Origin: Thiobacillus sp. SCUT-2
Lineage (GTDB): Bacteria > Pseudomonadota > Gammaproteobacteria > Burkholderiales > Thiobacillaceae
Reading direction: 5' to 3'
Assembly (NCBI RefSeq): GCF_035621355.1
Contig: NZ_CP141769.1
Coordinates: 2,666,001 to 2,730,000, forward strand
DNA length: 64,000 bases
Position numbers and translations under genes: made by a program. The number at the start of each line of letters is the position of its first letter. The first letter of the stretch is position 1. The notes beneath the pieces were generated by a model. It had not been told where the DNA came from. It worked only from the letters and a program-made list of their open reading frames with translations, and ran no database searches. This document shows, one piece after another, positions 1-10,879 of the stretch.

Positions 1-245
1 TTCCGCAGTGCGGCTTCTCGGCGCGCGCCGCCCAGGTGCTGCAGGCCTGCGGCGTCAAGGATTTCCTGGCGGTGAACGTGCTGATGGATCCGGAAATCTT
101 CGAAAACCTGAAGTACTACGCCAACTGGCCGACCTTCCCGCAGTTGTACGTGAAGGGCGAGCTGATCGGCGGCTCCGACATCATGATCGAGATGTACCAG
201 AAGGGCGAAATCCAGAAGCTGCTGGAAGAGGCCCAGACGGCCTGA
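1..245 (+). CDS. grxD: Monothiol glutaredoxin, Grx4 type (5' end outside window)
   Basis: Reading begins at base 3; 80 residues are visible before the TGA at 243-245. The first residues read PQCGFSARA, which contains the CGFS active site that defines monothiol glutaredoxins of the Grx4/Grx5 class. The thioredoxin-fold signature follows (NWPTFPQLYVKGELIGGSDI, with the cis-Pro TFPQ and the GG-S-D glutathione-binding turn), then a C-terminal helix. The family normally has about 100-110 residues, so roughly the first 25 are missing. Grx4 proteins bind a [2Fe-2S] cluster with glutathione and deliver it in iron-sulfur assembly and iron sensing in the cytoplasm. A strong hairpin terminator follows directly, so this is the last gene of its transcript. 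Confidence 0.95.
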   Translation, partial: PQCGFSARAAQVLQACGVKDFLAVNVLMDPEIFENLKYYANWPTFPQLYVKGELIGGSDIMIEMYQKGEIQKLLEEAQTA

Positions 246-267
246 AGCAGGCTGCGCGCTGACAAGG

Positions 268-290
268 AAAGCCGACCACGGGTCGGCTTT
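268..290. terminator. Hairpin terminator between grxD and ntrC
   Basis: A perfect 10-bp inverted repeat (aaagccgacc / ggtcggcttt) encloses a 3-nt loop. The plus strand continues ctttcttgtt after the stem. It lies between the convergent ends of grxD and ntrC and could act in both directions. Confidence 0.85.
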
Positions 291-318
291 CTTGTTGGGG
301 CGTCGCTGAAGCAGCCTG

Positions 319-1737
<1,419 letters not shown>

Positions 1738-1742
1738 GGGGA

Positions 1743-2828
1743 TCAGCCTGGCAAGGGAAGGAAAATGGAAAACACGGTGTGGCCCGGCCGGCTCTCGCAC
1801 TCGATGGTACCGTGGTTCTGCGCGACCAGCGTCTGTGCCACGGCGAGCCCGAGGCCGCTGCCGCCCTCGCGGCCGGACACCAGCGGAAAGAAGATCTGCT
1901 CGCGGATCGCGTCCGGGATGCCGGGGCCGTTGTCGATGATCTCGACGCGCATGCCGAGCTGATACTTGCGGCTTTCGAGCGTGATCTGGCGCGCCACGCG
2001 CGTCTTGAAGACGATCTCGCCCTGGCCATGCCCGTTTCCGTGCCCATGCCCGTTTCCGTGCATTGCCTGCACGGCGTTGCGCGCGATGTTGAGCGTGGCC
2101 TGGATCAGCTGTTCGGCGTCGGCGCGGATTTCCGGCAGGCTGAGGTCGTAATCGCGCCGCAGCGTCACGCTCGGCGTCTCGGCGAGGATCAGGCTGCGCA
2201 CGCGCTCCAGCACCTCGTGGATGTTCACTGCACCAAATCGGGGCGCACGGTGCGGCGTCAACAGCCGCTCCATCAGCGACTGCAGGCGATCCGATTCCTT
2301 GATGATGACCTGGGTGTATTCGCGCAGGCTCTCGCGCGGCAGCTCGTGTTCCAGCAGCTGCGCTGCGCCGCGGATGCCGCCGAGCGGATTCTTGATTTCA
2401 TGGGCGAGATTGCGCAGCAGCTCGCGGTTCGCTTCCTGCTGCAGCCGGGTCTGCTCCAGGCGCGCGATGCGCAGGTGCGGATCGACGGCGCGCATTTCGA
2501 TCAGCACCGCGTGCGCGGGCCGCTCGAGCGGCGACACGCTGCAGCCTACGCGGATCGGCGGATGCCCGCTCACCACCACGTCGAGCTCGTATTCGATCAC
2601 GGTTTCCTGCTGGCTGCGCGCGGTCTGGATGGCCGCCAGCAGCTCGAGGCTGCGCTCGAAAACGCTCGCCGCCGCGGCGCCCACCAGCAGCACGCCGGAC
2701 ACGCCGAGGAGCGTCTCCGCGGCCGGATTGACGTAGCCGATCCGATCTTCCGCGTCCAGCACCAGGGCGCCGGTGGACAGGCAGTCCAGCCCGGAAAACT
2801 CGATTGGCGAGAACGATGGCATGCTCAT
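1743..2828 (-). CDS. ntrB: Nitrogen regulation sensor histidine kinase NtrB
   Basis: The protein has 361 residues (359 if it starts at the second Met, 2822). It has an N-terminal PAS domain (about 10-120), a dimerisation/phosphoacceptor domain with the H-box NLAHEIKNPLGGIRGAAQL, and a HATPase domain with N-box (LNIARNAVQAM), G1 (IDNGPGIP) and G2 (SGLGLAVAQTL). NtrB is cytosolic, controlled by PII, and phosphorylates or dephosphorylates NtrC. Just after the N-box there is an odd low-complexity insertion, MHGNGHGHGNGHGQGE, encoded by a short tandem DNA repeat; the loop is normally short there. ntrB-ntrC form an operon transcribed away from the DUF4124 gene and glnA, in the same orientation. Confidence 0.95.
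   Translation of the reverse strand: MSMPSFSPIEFSGLDCLSTGALVLDAEDRIGYVNPAAETLLGVSGVLLVGAAAASVFERSLELLAAIQTARSQQETVIEYELDVVVSGHPPIRVGCSVSPLERPAHAVLIEMRAVDPHLRIARLEQTRLQQEANRELLRNLAHEIKNPLGGIRGAAQLLEHELPRESLREYTQVIIKESDRLQSLMERLLTPHRAPRFGAVNIHEVLERVRSLILAETPSVTLRRDYDLSLPEIRADAEQLIQATLNIARNAVQAMHGNGHGHGNGHGQGEIVFKTRVARQITLESRKYQLGMRVEIIDNGPGIPDAIREQIFFPLVSGREGGSGLGLAVAQTLVAQNHGTIECESRPGHTVFSIFLPLPG
2030..2062. repeat. Short tandem repeat encoding a His/Gly-rich loop in ntrB
   Basis: The plus strand shows the unit catgcccgtttccgtgc twice in tandem, plus a partial copy. On the coding strand this gives alternating His, Gly and Asn residues just after the N-box of the NtrB ATPase domain. The unit keeps frame, so copy-number change would lengthen the loop without breaking the gene. 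Confidence 0.7.
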
Positions 2829-2901
2829 GCGCTTATCTCAAGCACTGATTGTGCCAGAGCACGGCCGACCTGGCGCACCCCTCTGGCCGCCCTGCGGCGG
2901 C

Positions 2902-3372
2902 CTACTTCAGGTTGGCGAGTTCGCGCCGGATATCGGCGATGTTCTGCTCGTGCTGCTGCAGCGTGGCGCGCAATTTGTTCACGCGGTTGGCGTAGGAGGC
3001 ATCGGTCGCGCGTTCGCCCGGCTGCAGCCGTTCGCCGAGCTTGAGCTGGCGGCGCGCCTCGTCGGCGTCGCGCTGCTCGCTTGCGATCTCGTCCTGCAGC
3101 ACCTGGCGCCGCACATCGTCACGCCGTTTCTGGGTGGCCGGGTCGATGCGAGGAAAGCCGGCCGGACTCGGCGCGTACGAGGCGCGCTTGGCGGCATTGC
3201 CCTTGCCCGGCACCGGACCGGGCGCACCCGGCAAGTCGACGCGCCTGGCGCCCTTGCGGTAGACATCGGTGAAGGTGACCTGGCCGTTCTCGTCGACGTA
3301 CTTGTAGATTTCCGCCTGCGCGGAAGCAGACAGCAGCAATCCGAACAGCAGGAACAGGCGTGCGGTGGGCAT
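2902..3372 (-). CDS. DUF4124 domain-containing exported protein
   Basis: The protein has 156 residues. It begins with a clear Sec signal peptide (MPTARLFLLFGLLLSASAQA) and then the DUF4124 signature IYKYVDENGQVTFTDVY. A basic, Pro/Gly-rich linker follows, and then a charged helical half (about 85-156) that looks like a coiled coil (DEARRQLKLGERLQ, LRATLQQHEQNIADIRREL). DUF4124 proteins are common in beta- and gammaproteobacteria, often beside glnA and ntrBC as here. They are periplasmic and their function is not established. It lies between glnA and ntrB on the same strand, with a terminator separating it from glnA. Confidence 0.9.
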   Translation of the reverse strand: MPTARLFLLFGLLLSASAQAEIYKYVDENGQVTFTDVYRKGARRVDLPGAPGPVPGKGNAAKRASYAPSPAGFPRIDPATQKRRDDVRRQVLQDEIASEQRDADEARRQLKLGERLQPGERATDASYANRVNKLRATLQQHEQNIADIRRELANLK

Positions 3373-3469
3373 GAGTCGGAAGAGTTTAGCGTACCCGATA
3401 GCTAACGGACAGGCGCGGGCGATCTTGATAGGCAGCGCATCCGGCACGGGAGGTCCAGACAAACGCCCC

Positions 3470-3500
3470 AAATAAAAAGGGGCAGCCGAAGCTGCCCCTT
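3470..3500 (-). terminator. Rho-independent terminator of glnA
   Basis: Read on the minus strand, a 10-bp stem (aaggggcagc / gctgcccctt) with a 4-nt loop is followed by tttttattt. It lies 18 bp after the glnA stop codon. Confidence 0.9.
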
Positions 3501-3518
3501 GTGCTGCGTGCGCCCCGC

Positions 3519-4928
<1,410 letters not shown>

Positions 4929-4999
4929 GCTGAATCTCCTTGATACTGAATAAATGGGATGACGAAACGATAGGTAGCGCCCAAGACGAATGCAAACTT

Positions 5000-5015
5000 A
5001 GCAGCAACCGTGCCA
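5000..5015 (-). promoter_or_regulatory. Sigma-54 promoter of glnA
   Basis: The minus strand reads TGGCACGGTTGCTGCT. This matches the consensus TGGCACG-N4-TTGCW at every position except one T. The GG and GC dinucleotides are correctly spaced (10 bp between them). Transcription would begin near 4988, giving a leader of about 60 nt before glnA. Confidence 0.8.
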
Positions 5016-5090
5016 TGTGTGAAAAGCGGCATCGGGCATTGTGCCACAAGGCCCGGGCGGGAAGATAGGCCGATCCGCGCGTGTCGATCC

Positions 5091-5105
5091 GCACCAAAAC
5101 AGCGC
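5091..5105. promoter_or_regulatory. Possible weaker second NtrC site
   Basis: GCACCAAAACAGCGC keeps the left half-site of the NtrC palindrome and has a degraded right half. It is three helical turns from the strong site. Pairs of sites are usual at glnA enhancers, but this one is only a partial match. Confidence 0.4.
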
Positions 5106-5120
5106 CCCCAATTCAGACCA

Positions 5121-5137
5121 CGCACCGTTTTGGTGCG
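5121..5137. promoter_or_regulatory. NtrC binding site (glnA enhancer)
   Basis: CGCACC-GTTTT-GGTGCG is a perfect palindrome matching the NtrC consensus GCACC-N5-GGTGC. It lies about 106 bp upstream of the sigma-54 element, a normal enhancer distance. A poorer second site (GCACC-AAAAC-AGCGC) is at 5091-5105. Confidence 0.8.
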
Positions 5138-5139
5138 CG

Positions 5140-5167
5140 TTGCATCGAACAGGCCCTTGGATATACT
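5140..5167 (+). promoter_or_regulatory. Probable sigma-70 promoter of the rhodanese gene
   Basis: TTGCAT and TATACT are separated by 16 bp, ending 25 bp before the rhodanese ATG. The -35 box lies just 2 bp from the NtrC palindrome, so NtrC binding could affect this promoter. Confidence 0.55.
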
Positions 5168-5192
5168 GAAACGAAACCACCGGAACCGCATC

Positions 5193-5648
5193 ATGGGACG
5201 CATCACCGAGCTGCTCGACACCGCCCACAGCCGCAGCCAGGCGAATTCCTGGCCCTATGCCGGCGCGCTGCTGCCCCATGAAGCCCACGAACTGCTGCAA
5301 CTCGCCCCCGGCGCCCGCCTCGTCGACGTGCGCTCGCGCGCCGAGCTCGAACTCACCGGCACCATCCCCGGCGCGCTCCATGTCGAATGGCAATCCTGGC
5401 CCGGCTGGGTGCTGAACCCGCATTTCCTCGCGCAACTCGCGCAGGCGACCGACCCCGAGTCGCTGCTCTTCTTCATCTGCCGCAGCGGACACCGCTCGCA
5501 CCGCGCCGCCCAGCTCTGCGCCGAATCCGGCCGCAACCACTGCTACAACGTCCTCGAAGGTTTCGAGGGCGACCTCAACAAGACCACCGGCCACCGCAGC
5601 GAACTCAACGGCTGGAAGCGGCGCGAGCTGCCCTGGTCGCAAATCTGA
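5193..5648 (+). CDS. Single-domain rhodanese-like sulfurtransferase
   Basis: The protein has 151 residues. The rhodanese fold covers about 30-140: the entry motif [26 protein letters not shown] is followed by the active-site loop [13 protein letters not shown]. The Cys of CRSGHRS would carry the persulfide. There is no signal peptide, so it is cytosolic. I start at MGRITELL, which lies just downstream of a plausible -10 box. It is divergent from glnA and followed 56 bp later by aroE. The sulfur acceptor cannot be deduced from sequence. Confidence 0.9.
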   Translation: MGRITELLDTAHSRSQANSWPYAGALLPHEAHELLQLAPGARLVDVRSRAELELTGTIPGALHVEWQSWPGWVLNPHFLAQLAQATDPESLLFFICRSGHRSHRAAQLCAESGRNHCYNVLEGFEGDLNKTTGHRSELNGWKRRELPWSQI

Positions 5649-5704
5649 CCCGCACGCACGCCAACGCGCCATCCGGCGCCGGCAGCGGCTAGAATACGGC
5701 CGCC

Positions 5705-6505
5705 ATGACCGACCGCTACGCCGTATTCGGGCACCCGATCGCCCACTCCAAGTCGCCGCTGATCCATGCCGCCTTCGCCCGCCAGACCGGGCAGGACATG
5801 ACGTACGAGGCCATCCTCGCGCCGCTCGACGGCTTTGCCGCCAGCGTCGCCGCCTTCGCCGCCGCGGGCGGACGCGGCGCCAACGTCACCGTGCCGTTCA
5901 AGGAACAGGCCTACCAGCTCGCCGACCGCCTGACGCCGCGCGCCCAGCGCGCGGGGGCGGTCAACACGCTGAAGTTCGAAGCCGGTGGCACCCTCGGCGA
6001 CAACACCGACGGCGCCGGCCTCGTCGCCGACCTCACGCGCAACCTCAAGCGCACGCTCGCCGGCAAGCGCATCCTGCTGCTCGGCGCCGGCGGCGCCGCG
6101 CGCGGCGCCATCGAACCGCTGCTCGACCAGAATCCCGCGGCGCTCGTCGTCGCCAACCGCACCGTCAGCCGCGCCGAGGAACTCGCCGCGCTGTTCGGGC
6201 GCGGCGTCGTCGCCAGCGGCTTCGACGGCCTCGACACGCCCTTCGACCTCGTCGTCAACGCCACCGCGGCGAGCCTCGCCGGCGAACTGCCGCCGCTCTC
6301 GCCCGCGCTGTTCACCGCCGACACCCTCGCCTACGACATGATGTACGGCCGCGACACGCCCTTCCTCGACTTCGCGCGCCGCCACGGCGCCGCCACCGCC
6401 GACGGCCTCGGCATGCTGGTCGAGCAGGCCGCCGAGGCCTTCCTGCTGTGGCGCGGCATGCGCCCCGACACCGCGCCCGTCATCGCGAGCCTGCGCGCAG
6501 CATGA
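5705..6505 (+). CDS. aroE: Shikimate dehydrogenase (NADP+)
   Basis: The protein has 266 residues, normal for AroE. It reduces 3-dehydroshikimate to shikimate in aromatic amino-acid biosynthesis. The shikimate-binding motif is near the N terminus ([14 protein letters not shown]), the catalytic Lys/Asp region is [15 protein letters not shown] with [12 protein letters not shown], and the glycine-rich NADP loop is [16 protein letters not shown] followed by VVANRT. The C-terminal helix is [18 protein letters not shown]. Its stop overlaps the mtgA start (ATGA), so the two are translationally coupled. A TAGAAT box at 5690-5695 may be its -10 element. Confidence 0.97.
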   Translation: MTDRYAVFGHPIAHSKSPLIHAAFARQTGQDMTYEAILAPLDGFAASVAAFAAAGGRGANVTVPFKEQAYQLADRLTPRAQRAGAVNTLKFEAGGTLGDNTDGAGLVADLTRNLKRTLAGKRILLLGAGGAARGAIEPLLDQNPAALVVANRTVSRAEELAALFGRGVVASGFDGLDTPFDLVVNATAASLAGELPPLSPALFTADTLAYDMMYGRDTPFLDFARRHGAATADGLGMLVEQAAEAFLLWRGMRPDTAPVIASLRAA

Positions 6506-7200
6506 GGAAACTGTTCGGCTGGATCGGCAAGGGCATCGCCGCCGCGATCGTCCTCGTGCTGCTGTACCAGGCGTGGCTGTTCGCCCATGTGCTGTGGTGG
6601 ATCGACCACAACCCCGGCATGACCTCGTTCATGGAAGCCGGTCTCGCCCGCCAGCAGGAAAAGAACCCCGACGCCGGGCTGCGCCACAGGTGGGTGCCCT
6701 ACGACCGCATCTCGATCCACCTGAAACGCGCCATCGTCGCCGCCGAGGACGCCAAGTTCCTCACCCACGAAGGCTTCGACGTCGAAGGCATCCAGGCCGC
6801 CGTCGAGAAGAACCTGAAGAAAGGGCGGCTGGTCGCCGGCGGCTCCACCATCAGCCAGCAGCTCGCCAAGAACCTGTTCCTTTCCGGCGAGCGCAGCTTC
6901 ATTCGCAAGGGCCAGGAGGCGATCATCACCCTGATGATCGAAGCCACCTGGAGCAAGCGCCGCATCCTCGAGGTCTACCTCAACGTCATCGAATGGGGCA
7001 ACGGCATCTACGGCGCCGAAGCCGCCGCCCGCCGCTACTACAAGGTCCCCGCCGCCGCCCTCGGCCCCGAGCAGGCCGCGCGCCTCGCGGCGATGGTGCC
7101 CAACCCGCGCTGGTACGAGAACCACCGCAGCTCGCGCGCGTATCAGAAGCGCGTCGTGGTCATCAGCCGGTATATGTGGAGTGCGCAGGTGCCGCGGTGA
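6502..7200 (+). CDS. mtgA: Monofunctional biosynthetic peptidoglycan transglycosylase
   Basis: The protein has 232 residues. One N-terminal membrane anchor (about 8-32, [20 protein letters not shown]) is followed by a GT51 glycosyltransferase domain. The catalytic Glu is in [14 protein letters not shown], and other GT51 motifs are [28 protein letters not shown] and [20 protein letters not shown]. MtgA polymerises lipid II into glycan strands on the periplasmic side. No transpeptidase domain follows. The start codon overlaps the aroE stop. The gene ends 18 bp from the convergent HlyD-type gene, which is the left edge of the RTX block. Confidence 0.96.
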   Translation: MRKLFGWIGKGIAAAIVLVLLYQAWLFAHVLWWIDHNPGMTSFMEAGLARQQEKNPDAGLRHRWVPYDRISIHLKRAIVAAEDAKFLTHEGFDVEGIQAAVEKNLKKGRLVAGGSTISQQLAKNLFLSGERSFIRKGQEAIITLMIEATWSKRRILEVYLNVIEWGNGIYGAEAAARRYYKVPAAALGPEQAARLAAMVPNPRWYENHRSSRAYQKRVVVISRYMWSAQVPR

Positions 7201-7218
7201 GGATTACGCACCGGCCGA

Positions 7219-8649
7219 TCAGCGTTCCCTCAAGCTCTCACTTGTTGCCTGTATCAGCGGACTCAGGAAATACTCGATCACCCGTCGTGTACCGGTCTTG
7301 ACCTCGACCGTCACGGCCATGCCCGGGGAAAGCCGCACTAATTTGTTCTCCACCCGCAACGTATCCTGGGCCAGCTTCACCCGCGTCGAATAAATCAGTC
7401 CCCGGTTTTCGTCCTGAATCGCATCGGATGACACCTGGGCAACCTTGCCATGCAGCGTGCCGTACTTGGTGAAGGGGAAGGTCTCCACTTTTATCTCGGC
7501 GTCCTGCCCAGGGTTTACGAATCCAATATCCTTGTTGGGCAGCATCGCCTCAACTTCCAGGACATTCTCTTTGGGTACGATCACCATCAAGGGCTGGGCT
7601 GGCGTGACCACCCCACCCACCGTATTGATGGCCAGTTGCTGTACGGTTCCTGCCACCGGCGCAGTCAGGTGCATCAAGCGGCTACGCTGTTCCGCCTTCA
7701 CCAGCTCCTGTTCAAGCGATGCGGCTTTTTGCGTCGCTAAATTGAATTGCTCCAGAAGTTGCCGCCGGGTTTCGGCAGTGAGCGTGGCCTGCTGGCGTTG
7801 TGCTTCCATCTGCGCGGCACGGATTTCCGTAAGCTTGGCACGGCTGGCAGCCAGATCCTGCTCCTGCTCGATTCGAGCCTGCTCACGTTCGAGATAACCA
7901 TACTTGGAAATGAAATTTTCTCTCGCCAATCTCTGATAGTCCTGCGCGCGCTGGCGTGCGATGGGCGCAGTTTGTTCGAGCTTGGTTACCTGCTCCTGGG
8001 TTGTGTGGAACTCTGCCTTATGACGCGCAATCTCGGACTGCAATTGCAGCTGGCGCGCCTCGTATTCCTGAAATTGGCTGGAAACCTGACCTTGCTCGGC
8101 AAGCATGCGAGCCGCATCCACACCGTCGATCGCCTTTGATTTTGATACATCAAGTTGTGGCGGCTTTCCGCTCGCCATAGCGAACAACATGGCTTGTGCA
8201 CGCAGCGCTTCCAACCGCGCGCTTAAGGCTTCATTGCGAAGCCGCTCGCTGTCGGCTGTAGCGGTCGTAGCATCAAGCTCGATCAACACTTGCCCTGCCT
8301 CGACAAGCTGGCCGTCCCGCACATAAATTGCCTTGACCACGGCGGTTTCCATTGGCTGGATGACTTTGGTGCGGTCGCTGGGAATGATCTTGCCGACGGC
8401 TGTAGCCACGACATCGATGCGGCCCAACACGGCCCACATCAATGCGATCAGGGCAAACGCCATGATCATCCAAAGCGTGATGCGTGGCAGAGGATGCACA
8501 GGCGTATCTCGCAAGGATAGTGCCGCAGGCAGAAATTGAGCTTCATGGAGCCGCAGGGACGGGCTACCCATTTCCTTGCGCCGCGCCCAGGCGTGGCGAA
8601 AGACTGTGGCATAACGCGCCCAAAGATGGGCTATAGCGTGTCGCTTCAT
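7219..8649 (-). CDS. HlyD-family periplasmic adaptor of a type I secretion system
   Basis: The protein has 476 residues. It has a cytosolic N-terminal tail, one membrane segment (about 57-78, ITLWMIMAFALIALMWAVLG), a split biotinyl-lipoyl region (VIQPMETAVVKAIYVRDGQLVEAGQVLIELD), long coiled-coil hairpins (about 110-310) and a beta-barrel end with the HlyD-family C-terminal signature VRLSPGMAVTVEVKTGTRRVIEYFLSPL. It joins the inner-membrane ABC exporter to a TolC-type channel; no TolC gene is in the window. It starts 9 bp after the ABC gene, so the two are co-transcribed. It is the last gene of the RTX block, and no terminator is visible in the 18 bp before mtgA. Confidence 0.95.
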   Translation of the reverse strand: MKRHAIAHLWARYATVFRHAWARRKEMGSPSLRLHEAQFLPAALSLRDTPVHPLPRITLWMIMAFALIALMWAVLGRIDVVATAVGKIIPSDRTKVIQPMETAVVKAIYVRDGQLVEAGQVLIELDATTATADSERLRNEALSARLEALRAQAMLFAMASGKPPQLDVSKSKAIDGVDAARMLAEQGQVSSQFQEYEARQLQLQSEIARHKAEFHTTQEQVTKLEQTAPIARQRAQDYQRLARENFISKYGYLEREQARIEQEQDLAASRAKLTEIRAAQMEAQRQQATLTAETRRQLLEQFNLATQKAASLEQELVKAEQRSRLMHLTAPVAGTVQQLAINTVGGVVTPAQPLMVIVPKENVLEVEAMLPNKDIGFVNPGQDAEIKVETFPFTKYGTLHGKVAQVSSDAIQDENRGLIYSTRVKLAQDTLRVENKLVRLSPGMAVTVEVKTGTRRVIEYFLSPLIQATSESLRER

Positions 8650-8658
8650 TTCGCCCCC

Positions 8659-10791
8659 TTAGGCATGCTGGAGGCGGTGCAATCGGGAATAATGCCCTGC
8701 TTCATGTTCAAGCAACTCGGCATGCGTTCCGGCTTCCACTATCTGGCCGTGATCCATGACCAGAATGCGATTGGCATGCCGTACTGCGGATAAGCGATGC
8801 GCAATGACGATGACTGTGCGGCCCTGACAGATGGCCTGCATATTGTTCTGAATGATGCGTTCAGATTCGTAATCGAGCGCACTGGTGGCTTCATCAAAGA
8901 TCAGAATTCGCGGCTGGGACATCAGTGCGCGCGCAATCGCGATGCGCTGGCGCTGGCCACCCGACAGGCTCGAGCCATGTTCACCAACCACGGTGTCGTA
9001 GGCTTCGGGCAATTCAAGGATAAATTCATGCGCCCCCGCCAGCTTGGCGGCGCCCATGACCTGCTCCAATGGCGCGCCGGGATCAGCGAGCGCGATGTTC
9101 TCCCGCAGCGTCCGATTGAACAACACGTTCTCCTGCAACACGACGCCGATCTGGCGACGCAGGCTGGACGCATCGATCAGGGTAAGATCCAGGCCGTCGA
9201 CCAGCACTCGACCACGTTCCGGTACATACAGGCGCTGGATCAGCTTGGTCAATGTGCTCTTGCCGGAACCGGAGCGCCCGACAATGCCGATGACTTCACC
9301 TGGCTGGATATCGAGACTGATGCCGTTGAGCACTTCAGGGCTGTCCGGGCGATAGCGGAAATGCACTTTATCGAACGTGATGCGGCCAGCAATCGGCGGC
9401 AGACTGCTCTTGGTGCCCGCACCTTCAGTCGGTGCGTTGAGAATATCCCCCAAGCGCTGAACCGAAATACCGGTCTGCTGGAAATCTGTCCATAGTTGCG
9501 CAAGTCGCATGATCGGCTGCGCGACCCGACCCGCCAGCATGTTGAATGCCACCAACTGGCCAACAGTGAGCCGGCCATCGATTACCAGCTTGGCGCCCAG
9601 CCATAAGGTCCCAACCGTAACAAGTTTGCCGATAAGGTTCGTACTTTCGCGTGCCAGCGTGGCAAGGGTTGCAGATTTGAACCCCGCCGAGACATAGCCC
9701 GCCAACTGGTTGTCCCAACGGCGCTGCATCTGCGGTTCCACCGCCATACTTTTCAGCGTGTCGATTCCGGACACGGCCTCGACCAGGAAAGCCTGGCTCT
9801 CGGCGCCGCGGTTGAACTTCTCGTGCAAGCGCGCGCGCAAAAGCGGGGTGACCAGCATGGCAACCACAAAATAGAGCGGCAACGAGGCCAGCACCACCAA
9901 CGTTAGCCAGCCACTGTAAAACAGCATCACGCCGATGAAGACAACAGTGAACAACACATCCAGCACGACCGTGATCGAATTCCCGGTAAGGAAGGCGCGG
10001 ATGTTCTCCAGTTCCCTGACACGGGCAACTGAATCGCCTACGCGCCGCGCCTGGAAGTAACCTAGTGGCAAATGAAGCAGATGACGGAACAGTCGCGCGC
10101 CCAGTTCCACGTCGATGCGGCTGGTGGTGTGGGCGAATACGTAGCTTCTGAGGCCCGACAACACCACTTCGAAGACCGACACCACGAGCAGGCCGACGGC
10201 GATGACATTCAGCGTGGTCAACCCGTGATGCACCAGCACCTTGTCCATCACAACCTGGAAAAACAGCGGCGTAACAAGGGCAAAAAGATTCAGCACAAAT
10301 GACACGAGCAGTACTTCGCCCAGGAGCTTGCGGTACTTGACGACGGCTGGGATGAACCAGGAAAAGTCGAATTTTGCGATCTCGCCGACCGTGGAAGCCC
10401 GCGAGGCAAACAGGATGAGTCTACCGTTCCAACGTGCCAGCAACTCTGCACGCGACACCACCTGTGGTCGCTCCGCCTTGGGGTCGTGGATCAAGGCCTT
10501 CTCTGCATCGAAGCGCGCAAGAATGAAATAACTACCTGTGCTATCCACTGCCATGGCAGGCAGCGGTGTCCGGTCAAGGCGATCCAGGGATGTCTTGACT
10601 GCTTTGGCCTGCAAGCCAATGTGCTTGGCGGCAAGCAGTATTTCGGTCTCACCAAAGACTTCACCGGATGGCTTGAACTGATGTGCCAGTTGCTCAGGGT
10701 CACTGGCGACCTGATGAAAACGCGCCAGCATGACCAGACAAGTCAGGCCGGTATCATCCGAATGGATTGGAGATGTTGGTTCTGTCGGCAT
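8659..10791 (-). CDS. Type I secretion ABC exporter with inactive C39-like domain (HlyB type)
   Basis: The protein has 710 residues. A C39 peptidase-like domain (about 8-130) lacks the catalytic Cys (DDTGLTCL where active enzymes have DCG) and has Tyr at the catalytic His position (GSYFIL). It is thus a binding-only C39-like domain, as in HlyB, that would recruit RTX substrate without cleaving a leader. A six-helix transmembrane domain (about 160-440) follows, then the nucleotide-binding domain with Walker A (GIVGRSGSGKST), signature LSGGQRQR, Walker B (ILIFDEATSALD) and H-loop (VIAHRLS). It powers export of the adjacent RTX proteins. The gap to the RTX gene holds a large hairpin. Confidence 0.95.
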   Translation of the reverse strand: MPTEPTSPIHSDDTGLTCLVMLARFHQVASDPEQLAHQFKPSGEVFGETEILLAAKHIGLQAKAVKTSLDRLDRTPLPAMAVDSTGSYFILARFDAEKALIHDPKAERPQVVSRAELLARWNGRLILFASRASTVGEIAKFDFSWFIPAVVKYRKLLGEVLLVSFVLNLFALVTPLFFQVVMDKVLVHHGLTTLNVIAVGLLVVSVFEVVLSGLRSYVFAHTTSRIDVELGARLFRHLLHLPLGYFQARRVGDSVARVRELENIRAFLTGNSITVVLDVLFTVVFIGVMLFYSGWLTLVVLASLPLYFVVAMLVTPLLRARLHEKFNRGAESQAFLVEAVSGIDTLKSMAVEPQMQRRWDNQLAGYVSAGFKSATLATLARESTNLIGKLVTVGTLWLGAKLVIDGRLTVGQLVAFNMLAGRVAQPIMRLAQLWTDFQQTGISVQRLGDILNAPTEGAGTKSSLPPIAGRITFDKVHFRYRPDSPEVLNGISLDIQPGEVIGIVGRSGSGKSTLTKLIQRLYVPERGRVLVDGLDLTLIDASSLRRQIGVVLQENVLFNRTLRENIALADPGAPLEQVMGAAKLAGAHEFILELPEAYDTVVGEHGSSLSGGQRQRIAIARALMSQPRILIFDEATSALDYESERIIQNNMQAICQGRTVIVIAHRLSAVRHANRILVMDHGQIVEAGTHAELLEHEAGHYSRLHRLQHA

Positions 10792-10817
10792 GGATATCGA
10801 GTCCGGATGTTCCCCAC

Positions 10818-10860
10818 CTCTTCCCCTATCCTGTCTGGACAGCAGCAGGATAGGGAAGAG
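10818..10860 (-). other. Long intercistronic hairpin between RTX gene and its exporter
   Basis: A 16-nt arm (10818-10833) pairs with a 15-nt arm (10846-10860) with one bulged C and a 12-nt loop. No U-run follows on the minus strand, so it is unlikely to be a simple Rho-independent terminator. It sits in the only sizeable gap of the RTX-ABC-HlyD run. Likely roles are protection or processing of the mRNA, or partial attenuation between the abundant substrate and its exporter. Confidence 0.7.
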
Positions 10861-10879
10861 CCTAGAAAGGAAATAACCG

